Positions 1 to 12,200 of a DNA stretch of 64,000 nt are shown here, one piece after another. A model generated the notes under the pieces. It was given only the letters and a program-made list of their open reading frames with translations, was not told where the DNA came from and made no database searches. Origin of the DNA: Gigantopelta aegis (lineage: Eukaryota > Mollusca > Gastropoda > Neomphalida > Peltospiridae); NCBI RefSeq assembly GCF_016097555.1, contig NC_054702.1, positions 111,081,014-111,145,013 of the forward strand. The letters run 5' to 3'. Each line of letters begins with the position of its first letter. Within the stretch, counting starts at the first letter, position 1. The translations under genes were made by a program, and so were the position numbers.

Positions 1-102
1 CCTGTGCAATACTGGAGATAACAGTACCTGTACAATACTGGTGATAACAGTACCTGTACAATACTGGAGATAACAGTACCTGTACAATACTGGAGATAAT
101 AG
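1..102. repeat. 26-bp minisatellite at the STOML1-like exon 5 donor
   Basis: Four near-identical 26-bp units run from the window edge to about 102 and probably continue to the left. Read on the minus strand, the first unit contains the last bases of exon 5, and each unit junction reads TACAG|GTACTG. The splice donor is therefore repeated in every copy. The unit length is not a multiple of three, so use of different donors would change the reading frame. Confidence 0.9.
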
Positions 103-283
103 CTCTCTGACTCTCGATATCGCGGAGCTCCCTCTGTACGAGCAGATTGACAAGACAGGTCTGAACAAGCACACGGGTCGACTGGTCGAGGTTCTGTACA
201 CTGGTCACCGACTTCTGTACGTCGCTCACCTGACAGTACACATCGGCACCTACCTCTATCCCGGCACCATCTTTCGTGAGCAG
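80..283 (-). CDS. STOML1: STOML1-like exon 5 (SPFH core)
   Basis: The acceptor is tatttcag before 283, and the exon is 68 codons in phase 0. It starts LLTKDGAGIEVGADVYCQV and ends with SIVQ at the donor CAG|gtactg. The sequence matches the strand 'KDGA.L.VGADV' of STOML1. The donor lies inside the 26-bp array, so which copy is used cannot be decided from sequence. Confidence 0.85.
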
Positions 284-3200
284 CTGAAATAACACACTTC
301 ACTGTCAAGTACTCATAACTCAGCTCAATGTACAACAATCATTCTGAGAATACTGCTAAAGCAATACATATCCCCTACCAGGGCATACATTTTTTTTTTA
401 TCCTATGTTCAATGTCCATAACTGTCAAAATGAGCAAACTCACAGCTCAATATCTTGAGGCATTGTGAGAAAACACCTGGAAAACTGTATGTGGGACAGA
501 TGGACAGACAAAACCTATAGGACCCTCCGGTTGAAAGAGTAGGAGACTACAAACATTCATAGTTCACAATACTACTACACAACCCACTGTTGCCATCCCC
601 TAAACAACATTCTACCATGGGAATAGTGTGTGTTTAATGAATAAAATAATGTCATTGTGATGGAACATGCTCTTAATTTTGTTTTTGCCTGTGGCGATAT
701 TAATTGTTTTAGAGGGCCGTGTGCAGTCTCAATATGCACTTAAGCCCAGGTGGACCTTGTTACGTAATTCCTCTGCGCGACGGTCGTTGAGCTGTACTTT
801 CCAATACACACCCAGCCCAGGTGCAGAGACCATGTGGCCAGTAGTTATGTAATACCTCCGTGCGACCATGGAATCTCTAGCGAACTGGCGACAGTAAGTC
901 TGACCATCTAAGAAAAATATGCCGGCATGGTCGCTGTGGAAATATCACTTGATAGGGGGAGGGCCGCGATGTACCGCCCAGGCGATATTCGGACTTTATG
1001 ATAAATAGCTAGGGTTTTAGAGATATCGGGGAGAAAACATAGGAAGGCTGCAGGGGAAACGGACGTCGTCCACTGAACGAAATATATAAGTTCAGTCCGG
1101 GTGTGGTAAATATATTTTTCTGCTCTGTGTATAACCTTGATGTGATTGATGTGACTTTAAATATTTTAATACTGTAATATACCAATATTATTTAGGCGGT
1201 GCTGCCGGTCATCTGACGCAGTAAACTGTAGGCTCACTGTCTAAATAATTATTAAAGCTTAGCCAGTCATCCTAGAGGGCCTAGGTAAACTGTAGGTTAT
1301 TGTCTTTATTGTGATAGGTACCAGTATTAATTCTGTGTTACAAGGTTACTGAATGAGTAGTTAAGGGTTAATTAAAAATTAACCAGTTAGGAATAGAGTT
1401 GTAATTCCTTTATTTATTAAGTTCTCCTGACAGCAGCGTTTCTCAATTATCACACGTTACTGAATGAGTAGCAAGGGTTAATTAAAAATTAACCAGTTAG
1501 GAATAGAGTTGTAATTCCTTTATTAATTAAGTTCCCCTGGAAGCGTTTCTCAATTATCACACGTTACTGAATAAGTAGTAAGGGTTAATTAAAAATTAAC
1601 CAGTTAGGAATAGAGTTGTAATTCCTTTATTAATTAAGTTCTCCTGGAAGCGTTTCTCAATTATCACACGTGTGGGTGTTGTGTCACGGTGAAGTGATTA
1701 GCATATATTGTGTAAACTAGACACCTAGAGATTAACTAATTAAGTGATCAGTTCTGGGTTGTTATTAATTGTTGTTGTTAATTAACTACTGCGGCAGTAC
1801 ATTTGTCAGCGTAGATTAATACAGATTCCAAAGTGTATTGTGTTTTTGTTGTGTTTTCTAGTGAACTAAACATGCTATATTATACATACTTTATATAAGA
1901 TCTTATCTCTGACCATACCTAGACGAGCACGCGGGTTTTGAACAGCCCGTTACAGAGAGATCTAATAGATATACAGTTAGGAGAGATATTTGGATAATCG
2001 TGTTTCATTCAATTACGGGTATTATAGGATCCCCGTGACAGGAGTGAAAATTGGGGTGCTCGTCCCGGATCTGAAACGGGACATGCATATTTAAAAAAGT
2101 ATTGTTTGTAAATGGGGGCTTTATAAATTATTTTTACAAATAACTAGAAGTAGCAACGTTGTTCACTAGAAAATTAATTAACAATAAGTGCGTAATATCT
2201 AAACATGGATAAGAATTTGCTGGATAGGCCTACGCTCAGTGTAGTGGAGATTAAGCGAGCACGTAAGGCCGAATTAGTTGAAATCGCGGGTGAGCGAGAA
2301 ATTGATTTAACATCATCTAAAACCTTAGGTGATATAAAGACAATTATTATCCAGGAAGTTTTTGGTGATAGGCCTGTTATGGAAGACGGTGAGACTGTTC
2401 CAGAGATAGAGATAAATGAGTTAAGTGTGGAACAACAATTAGCTTTTAAAAAAACTTGAGTACGAAAGAGAAGAACGTGCATTAGATAGAGAGAGAGAGA
2501 GAGAAAGAGAAGAGAGGGATAGAGAGAAAGAAGATAGAGATGATAGAGAGAGGGATAGAGAGAGAGAGAGAAAGAGAAGAGAGAGATAGAGAAGATAGAC
2601 ATAGAGATAGAGAAAGAGAAGAGAGGGACAGAGAGAGAGAGAGAGAGAAAGAGAAAGAGAAGAGAGGGATAGAGAATTCCAGTTAGAAAAATTAAAAGTG
2701 GAACATGAGTTAAAGTTGAATACTGAAGAAGTTAGACGGGAGGCCGGAAATGGGTTTAACATGTTGGAGGCTTATAGATTAGTGCCTGTATTTGATGACC
2801 AGGAGGTAGATATGTTCTTCCAACTTTTTGAACGGGCCGCTAAGCAGCTAAATTGGCCGCAGTCTAAGTGGACATTGTTAGCCGTGTCTAAGTTTAAAGG
2901 GAAGGCTAGTGTAGCTTATAATTCAATGAGTGATGAGTGAGCAAGTCAGTACGACCTAGTTAAGGCTGCAGTGTTGAGGGCGTATGAATTACAACCTGAG
3001 GATTATCGTTTACGGTATAGCGAGTTGAGAAAAATGCAGGGTCAGTCTTATAGTGAGTTTGTGGCTAAGAAGGCAGGGATGTTTGATAAATGGGTGGTGT
3101 CTCATCAGGTAGAGTCATATACCGAGTTACGGGAGTTGTTGATCTTACAGGACATTAAAAATGGATTGCAAGTTAGCTTACATATTCATTTAGAGGATCG

Positions 3201-6200
3201 TGATGTCAGAAAGATAGAGGAGGCAGGCATAGTGGCAGATGACAACATGTTAATACACAAAGCTCAGGCAGTACAGGGTAGCTCTTTACAACAGGGTGAT
3301 AAGAAGAAATTTCAGCCAGGTTTTTCCCGGGAAAGTAACTATCGGGGAGAGTCTTCTAGTTGGTCAGCTAGTCAGGCAAGGAATGTACCTGGTGGGCAAA
3401 GTAAGGATAAACCTGCATTATCAGCCAATGCACAAACTTTTCGTCCACATTGCAGTTACTGTAAAAAGGATAACCATCTTGTCGGGGACTGTTTTAAAAG
3501 GAAACGCGATAATGCGCAAGTGGTCGGTTTAGTGAGGTCAATTCCGTTAGCGAGAGAGTTAATGGTTAGTCCCATGGCAGAGAAAGTAAACCCGTACGTG
3601 TCCACTGGTATGGTCTGTGATGTGAAACAAGAATTGTGTCCTAAGGCAATATCAGTCTATCGAGATACTGGTTGTAGTCAGTCGCTTATAACGTCAAAGT
3701 GTTTAGCTGGTATTGAAAATTCAGATACAGGACGTAGTAGTTTGGCCTTAACCTCGGTTACTGGAGAAAAAATGGTTGTCCGGTTACATAACGTTTTCTT
3801 GTGTTCGAAGTTTGTGATGGGACCAGTCATTATGGGTGTTGTGAAGGACTTGCCTGTTGAAAACATAGGAGTTTTGTTGGGTAATGATTTGACTAGTCAG
3901 TGTTGTCAGCTGAAATGTGACCAATTGTTAATTAAAGACAGCACTTTACCAATAGAAGAGAGTGAGGTTGATGAGATTAGATATCCTGTGTGTGTAAAGA
4001 CTAGAGCTATGGCCAGAAGGGTAACACAATACCCAGAGGATATTTGTGATTTGTCTGATACGTGTGTGAGCCATGAAATTGGAGTGGATGAGGTTATTAG
4101 TAAATTGGTAGATAAGTCAACTGACGAACTAAATGTGGTGGAACCTGTTGACCTCCCGCAGAGGGTAAATAAACCAGTTGTGTTTGATACAGGGGCCTTA
4201 CCTTGTAATAGACAAGAGTTAGTTCTAGAGCAGGGGGCTGATCCAAATTTGTTGGCAGCTCGCACTACCTTGTTAACTGTGGACAAGGGAGTATTAATGA
4301 ATAAGAGAGTTAGAGATAGAAAGGATAGGAAGCAACTGAGCCATGCTCAGAGCAAAATAAAATCAGTGTTTGATAGGAAGGCTAGGAGTCGGGAATTTAA
4401 ACCAGGGGATAAGGTGCTGCTGTACCTTCCCATTAAACGGGGTTCATTGCAGAACAGGTATTTCGGGCCCTTTGTTGTGCACAAACGGGTTAATGAGACA
4501 GGGTATGTGATAAACACTCCTGATACGGTTAGGAAAAGTAGGTATTGTCACATCAATTTGCTAAAAGTTTATTTTGACAGACTGCCGATAGTTCCAGTAC
4601 TGTGATGACGTCAAGACTGCAGAGATCAAATTAACCAACAGCCAGATTCTAGCAGACTTGAACCCCCAGCGAGAAAAGTTGACTACGCTGATACAAGACA
4701 ATGCTTCCATTTGTCAGGACCTTCCAACGGTTACCAATACCTTAAGCCAAGATGTGCGCTTGGAACCCAACGCTACACCGATTCGACAGCATGCCTATCG
4801 GAGAAAATCTGGAAAACGTGTGACACTAAAAAAGAAGGAAACGAAGTTCCAGTGGTCAGATGAATGCGAGAAGTCATTCAACCATCTCAAGCAGATGCGC
4901 TCCTCGTCTCCCGTGATGGCAGCACCAGACTATCGAGTGCCTTTCAAGCTAGCTGTGGATGCCAGTGACGTGGGAGCTGGAGCTGTGCTGTTCCAGGAAG
5001 ACGAAAATGGACTGGACCATCCTGTAAGTTTCTTCTCCAAAAAGTTTGACAAACACCAGGTGAACTTTGGCCATGGTACAAGCTCTGAAGCATTTTCAGA
5101 TCTACGTGAAATCGGCAGTGCATCAAGTGGTGGTCTTTACTGACCATAATCCGCTCACTTTCATTCACAGAATGAAAGCCACCAACCAGAGAGTTTTGAG
5201 GTGGAGTCTTCTTCTGCAGGAATTCCCAATTACCATTGAACATATCAAGGGCACTTCTAATGTAATCGCTGATGCCCTGTCCTGAAGTTGAACGTTATGA
5301 TAATGTGTTGACATTCTTGATTTCTGTTTTGTTTTTATATATTTTATTTGTATACCAGGGACTCAGAGACTCAGTGTGATTACTGGTAGTCACCTTATTA
5401 TTACATGTGTTATAAATGCCCGGATGCGTCGGTTAACGCACGTTTTGTTTTAATGTAGTATATTTCCCTATTCCTAGAGTAGAGGAAATATCCTTTTTGA
5501 GGTGGGGATGTGTGACGGAACATGCTCTTAATTTTGTTTTTGCCTGTGGCGATATTAATTGTTTTAGAGGGCCGTGTGCAGTCTCAATATGCACTTAAGC
5601 CCAGGTGGACCGTGTTACGTAATACCTCTGCGCGACAGTCATCGAGCTGTACTTTCCAATACACACCCAGCCCAGGTGTGGAGACCATGTGGCCAGTAGT
5701 TACGTAATACCTCCGCGCGACCATGGAATCTCTAGCGAACTGGCGACAGTAAGTCTGACCATCTAAGAAAAATATGCCAATATTTGGTCGCTGTGGAAAT
5801 ATCACTTGATAGGGGGAGGGCCGCGATGTATCCCCCAGGCGATATTCGGACTTTATGATAAATAGCTAGGGTTTTAGAGATATCGGGGAGAAAACATAGG
5901 AAGGCTGCAGGGGAAACGGACGTCGTCCACTGAACGAAATATATAAGTTCAGTCCGGGCGTGGTAAATATATTTTTCTGCTCTGTGTATAACCTTGATGT
6001 GATTGATGTGACTTTAAATATTTTAATACTGTAATATACCAATATTATTTAGGCGGTGCTGCCAGTCATCTGACGCAGTAAACTGTAGGCTCACTGTCTA
6101 AATAATTATTAAAGCTTAGCCAGTCATCCTAAAGGACCTAGGTAAACTGTAGGTTATTGTCTTTATTGTGATAGGTACCAGTATTAATTCTGTGTTACAA

Positions 6201-9200
6201 GGTTACTGAATGAGTAGTTAAGGGTTAATTAAAAATTAACCAGTTAGGAATAGAGTTGTAATTCCTTTATTTATTAAGTTCCCCTGGAAGCGTTTCTCAA
6301 TTATCACACGTTACTGAATGAGTAGTAAGGGTTAATTAAAAATTAACCAGTTAGGAATAGAGTTGTAATTCCTTTATTAATTAAGTTCCCCTGGAAGCGT
6401 TTCTCAACTATCACACGTTACTGAACGAGTAGTAAGGGTTAATTAAAAATTAACCAGTTAGGAATAGAGTTGTAATTCCTTTATTAATTAAGTTCCCCTG
6501 GAAGCGTTTCTCAATTATCACACATGTGGGTGTTGTGTCATGGTGAAGTGATTAGCATATTGTGTAAACTAGACACCTAGAGATTAACTAATTAAGTGAT
6601 CAGTTCTGGGTTGTTATTAATTGTTGTTGTTAATTAACTACTGCGGCAGTACATTTGTCAGCATAGATTAATACAGATTCCAAAGTGTATTGTGTTTTTG
6701 TTGTGTTTTCTAGTGAACTAAACGTGCTATATTATACATACTTTATATAAGATCTTATCTCTGACCATACCTAGACGAGCCACGTGGGTTTTGAACGGCC
6801 CGTTACAGAGAGATCTAATAGATATACAGTTAGGAGAGATATTTGGATAATCGTGTTTCATTCAATTACGGGTATTATAGGATCCCCGTGACAGTCATGT
6901 ATAAAAAAAACCGACCCTCAGCCTTGTTCAGCCAGTTGAGAAAGCAAAAGAAAGAAAAGAAACTCCAACCAAGAACAATGTTTAATCATTGGCTTACCGC
7001 TGTGAACCACAGTTACATCAATATCTAGAACATTAACCAATTAATAAAAAATTAAGTATTTATGGAAGATGTATTTATAAACTTTACTTGTTTGGGGGGA
7101 ACACTGAAAGCTTTAACTCTGGTGTCAACCTTCTGCCATCGATCTACACATGGAAGAATGAACACAATACCTGAAAATTTACAAAATAATCATAGAATTG
7201 CATTATATGTTAAACAACAAATATCATTTTACAACATTGCTTCCATAATCTTTGTTAGAAGGCTTCTTTCTGTAAACATATTTGTATGTCTATATTTAAA
7301 AGAAAACTCAACTAAAAATCAAAGGGACACAACTCTAAGAAAAATGTGTCAAACATTTTACCAAACCAAACACCAAATCACCTAAAAAGTTAACATGAGT
7401 TATCATATTTAAAAAATTAATGTATCAATAGGAAAACACAAAGGGCCATAACTCTGAAAACAAATTATTACATGGAATTAATACATTTTTACTATCAGAT
7501 GAAGGTAACCCCTATCTTGAGTACCAAGTAAGATATTGGTGTCAAATTCGGGGAAAACTTAAACAGATATTCAGACAAAATGTGTTAACTTGAGACCCTT
7601 TTACCATGTATTTTCATCATTCTCCTGTCAAAACTAGCTGTAATCAAATAGTTCTTTGGTAGTAATGCTAATACGAATAAATGTTGTTATCCAGATTTGG
7701 GCATTTTTGTTTAATTTGGGCAAAAGCCAGACTGGCCCCCTACAAAAATGGGAGCATGTACACCTATGTGTCTGTGACAAAATAATAAGCATTTATGTAC
7801 AGAACATGTGTACGTTCACCAAAAACACAGTCATTACCAATGATTGTAACTTCCCAAGCTTAATTTCAAACCGATGCAATATAGTGATAAATGAACGGAC
7901 AGAAAAAACCTACATGTTAAGAAATGTGCTGGTACTATATCATGGTACAAAGAAAAATGTTTGTTAAGGTAATTTTTAGTGTGAATACATGTGTCAAAAT
8001 GACGACCATGTTAATGCACTTACAACCGGCCTCGGTGGCGTCGTGGTTAGGCCATCGGTCAACAGGCTGGTAGGTACTGGGTTCGGATCCCAGTTGAGGC
8101 ATGGGATTTTTAATCCAGATACCGACTCCAAACCCTGAGTGAGTGCTCCGCAAGGCTCAACGGGTAGGTGTAAACCATTTGCACCGACCAGTGATCCATA
8201 ACTGGTTCAACAAAGGCCATGGTTTGTGCTATCCTGCCTGTGAGAAGCGCAAATAAAAGATCCCTTGCTGCTAATCGGAAAGAGTAGCCCATGAAGTGGC
8301 GACAGCGGGTTTCCTCTCAAAATGTGTGTGGTCCTTAACCATATGTCTGACACCATGTAACCGTAAATAAAATGTGTCGAGTGCATTGTTAAATAAAACA
8401 TTTCTTTCTTTCTTTACAACCAGTCTGTGGGATGTTGCATATAAAAGATCCCTTGCTGCTAACTGAAGAGTAGCCCATGAAGTAGCAACAGCGGGTTTCC
8501 TCTCTTAATATCTCTGTGGTCCTTAACCATATGTCCAATGCCATATAACCGTAAATAAAATGTGTCGAGTGCATTGTTAAATAAAACATCTTTCTTTCTT
8601 TACAACCAGTCTGTGGGATGTTGCATATAAAAGATCCCTTGCTGCTAACTGAAGAGTAGCCCATGAAGTAGCAACAGCGGGTTTCCTCTTGCAATATCTC
8701 TGTGGTCCTTAACCATATGTCTGACACCATGTAACCGTAAATAAAATGTGTCGAGTGCATTGTTAAATAAAACATTTCTTTCTTTCTTTACAACCAGTCT
8801 GTGGGATGTTGCATATAAAAGATCCCTTGCTGCTAACTGAAGAGTAGCCCAAGAAGTAGCAACAGCGGGTTTCCTCTCTTAATATCTCTGTGGTCCTTAA
8901 CCATATGTCCAATGCCATATAACCGTAAATAAAATGTGTCGAGTGCATTGTTAAATAAAACATTTCTTTCTTTCTTTACAACCAGTCTGTGGGATGTTAC
9001 ATATAAAAGATCCCTTGCTGCTAACTGAAGAGTAGCCCATGAAGTAGCAACAGCGGGTTTCCTCTTGCAATATCTCTGTGGTCCTTAACCATATGTCTGA
9101 CACCATGTAACCGTAAATAAAATGTGTCGAGTGCATTGTTAAATAAAACATTTCTTTCTTTCTTTACAACCAGTCTGTGGGATGTTGCATATAAAAGATC

Positions 9201-12200
9201 CCTTGCTGCTAACTGAAGAGTAGCCCAAGAAGTAGCAACAGCGGGTTTCCTCTCTTAATATCTCTGTGGTCCTTAACCATATGTCCAATGCCATATAACC
9301 GTAAATAAAATGTGTCGAGTGCATTGTTAAATAAAACATTTCTTTCTTTCTTTACAACCAGTCTGTGGGATGTTACATATAAAAGATCCCTTGCTGCTAA
9401 CTGAAGAGTAGCCCATGAAGTAGCAACAGCGGGTTTCCTCTTGCAATATCTCTGTGGTCCTTAACCATATGTCTGACACCATGTAACCGTAAATAAAATG
9501 TGTCGAGTGCATTGTTAAATAAAACATTTCTTTCTTTCTTTACAACCAGTCTGTGGGATGTTACATATAAAAGATCCCTTGCTGCTAACTGAAGAGTAGC
9601 CCAAGAAGTAGCAACAGCGGGTTTCCTCTTGCAATATCTCTGTGGTCCTTAACCATATGTCTGACACCATGTAACCGTAAATAAAATGTGTCGAGTGCAT
9701 TGTTAAATAAAACATTTCTTTCTTTCTTTACAACCAGTCTGTGGGATGTTACATATAAAAGATCCCTTGCTGCTAACTGAAGAGTAGCCCAAGAAGTAGC
9801 AACAGCGGGTTTCCTCTTGCAATATCTCTGTGGTCCTTAACCATATGTCTGACACCATGTAACCGTAAATAAAATGTGTCGAGTGCATTGTTAAATAAAA
9901 CATTTCTTTCCTTCCTTATACCACACACAAAAACAGAGTGAAAAAAGAAAACCCCAAACAGAGCATGCACATAAAGAGAACAACAACAAAAAATATTCCC
10001 CCATTACATGTACATCACAATATTTTATTTAACTTTTTTCATTTTGGGCATTTACTTTTTCTGTAATTGTACTAGTACCATGTAATCTGTAGATATATGT
10101 TGTGAGATATAACTGATTGTATACTCAGTATTTTCTACATGATGTAAATCTAAATACTGTAGAGGTACTTTGCGAACTTGTTCTTACCTGGTCCCTTTGA
10201 TCCCACGAGCCGACCAAGTCGAAATACAACAAGTCTTTCATAGTTTGGTATTACCTGTAAAAGAGTAAAAGTAACAACTGGTGCTGTCATAAGATGAAAT
10301 GGTTAAAACTGCCATAACTTTTGACAAACACTTCAAGTAAACAATGTCTGATGATATTTCATTTCGGTATACACATATACAAAATGTTTGGGGTTTTTTA
10401 CGTATGTAATACATGTATTTATTAAAGAATACACAGAAGTTTACATAAAGTTCATAGCTATTATTTATATTCAAACAATTTTTCTTTGTAGAGAACCATT
10501 TAAAAGATATAAAAAATATAACTGTCTACTTTGTATCAAATAGCTTACCAATTCTTTAATGCAGCATTTTATATATTACATTATGTTCATCACTTAATTA
10601 TGTTCTTTATATTTCATAATAATATTTTCCACTATAATCCTACAACTAAACCCACCTGGCCATCTACAGACATCTTTTTAAGTAATCACAATGTCAAGGA
10701 AAATCAATAGAAATGATATCTGCAAATTTCAGTAAATTTAGTTTTCAGTATAGTCATACGAGTTAATTATTTAGAAACTTTAATTGAAAATTATTTGTGC
10801 AAACACCTGAGTTGAACAATTACCTGTATGAAGTTGGTGGCTGTCTGATATCCCAAATTGTCTAGTATTAGATAAATTGACCTACATGAAGTAACCACTT
10901 TGTTAAGAAGTCACTGTTTAACAGTTAAAATTAGTTTTTGTTTAACACCATCACTAGAGCACATTGATTTATTAATCATCGGCTATTGGATGTCAAACAT
11001 TTGGTAATTTTGACAAATAGTCTTAGAGGAAAGCTACTACATTTTTTTCATTAGTGGCAAGGGATCTTCTATATGCACCCCACAAACAGGATAGCACATA
11101 CCATGGCCTCTGATATACTAGTTGTGGTGCACTGCCACTGGCTGGAACGAGAAATAGCCCAAGTCACCCACTGATGGGGAGCAATCCCAAACCAATCGCG
11201 CATCAAGCAAGCACTTTACCACTGGCCTACGTGCCGCCCTATTTCAAACCAATCGCACATCAAGCAAGCACTTTACCACTGGGCTACGTCCCACTCTATT
11301 TCAAACCAATCGCGCATCAAGCAAGCACTTTACCACTGGGCTACGTCCCACTCTATTTCAAACCAATCGCACATCGCATCAAGCAAGCTACGTTATTTCA
11401 AACACTGGGCTAAGCAAGCAACCACTGGGCTATGTCCCACCCTATTTCAAACCAATCGCGCATCAAGCAAGCACTTTACCACTGGGCTACGTCCCACTCT
11501 ATTTCAAACCAATCGCACATCAAGCAAGCACTTTACCACTGGGCTACGTCCCACTCTATTTCAAACCAATCGCGCATCAAGCAAGCACTTTACCACTGGG
11601 CTACGTCCCACCCTATTTCAAACCAATCGCGCATCAAGCAAGCACTTTACCACTGGGCTACGTCCCACCCTATTTCAAACCAATCGCACATCAAGCAAGC
11701 ACTTTACCACTGGGCTACGTCCCACTCTATTTCAAACCAATCGCGCATCAAGCAAGCACTTTACCACTGGGCTACGTCCCACTCTATTTCAAACCAATCG
11801 TGCATCAAGCAAGCACTTTACCACTGGGCTACGTCCCACCCTATTTCAAACCAATCGCGCATCAAGCAAGCACTTTACCACTGGGCTACGTGCCGCCCTA
11901 TTTCAAACCAATCACGCATCAAGCAAGCACTTTACAACTGGGCTACGTGCCCACTCTATTTCAAACCAATCACGCATCAAGCAAGCACTTTACCACTGGG
12001 CTACGTGCCGCCCTATTTCAAACCAATCACGCATCAAGCAAGCACTTTACCACTGGGCTACGTCCCGCCCCACACTGTTTAAGAAGACAGCTGTTTAACC
12101 GAGGTGTGGTTAAAGACGTGTGTAATATTACTGTGATGCTGCAATACCGCCGAGGTGTGGTTAAAGACGTATAATATTACTGTGATGCTGCAATACCGCC

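Larger units (their letters stand above)
656..6893 (+). mobile_element. Ty3/gypsy-like LTR element, broken, with two LTRs and 5-bp target duplication
   Basis: Two LTRs of about 1.38 kb flank the element, which begins TGTGA and ends CCCCGTGACA. The 5-bp target duplication gtcat lies at 651-655 and 6894-6898. A purine-rich stretch (gaggtgggga) precedes the 3' LTR. The inside holds gag-like and protease-like coding, an integrase C-terminal-like part and an RNase H-like part; most of the reverse transcriptase and integrase is not seen. It is a fossil with several breaks. The LTRs differ by roughly 2% by eye, so the insertion is fairly recent. It lies antisense in intron 4 of the STOML1-like gene. 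Confidence 0.9.

Noticed and set aside
103-292. Plus-strand reading that looks like a terminal coding exon with a stop at 290-292
   Set aside because: The minus strand of the same bases gives a stomatin-family exon with correct acceptor, donor and phase; the plus reading is its shadow.
640-645. AATAAA just before the LTR element, at first taken as a gene end
   Set aside because: The adjacent coding exon is on the opposite strand, so this lies in an intron.
8207-9970. Series of identical 66-codon minus-strand ORFs
   Set aside because: Repeat units of a SINE tail; no start context or protein similarity.
10825-10882. Possible extra minus-strand exon of 58 nt with AG and GT borders
   Set aside because: Exon 2 and exon 3 already join in phase; adding 58 nt would break the frame and it has no stomatin similarity.
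11174-12174. Open frames over the 57-bp array
   Set aside because: By-product of a 57-bp non-coding repeat made from a SINE head.
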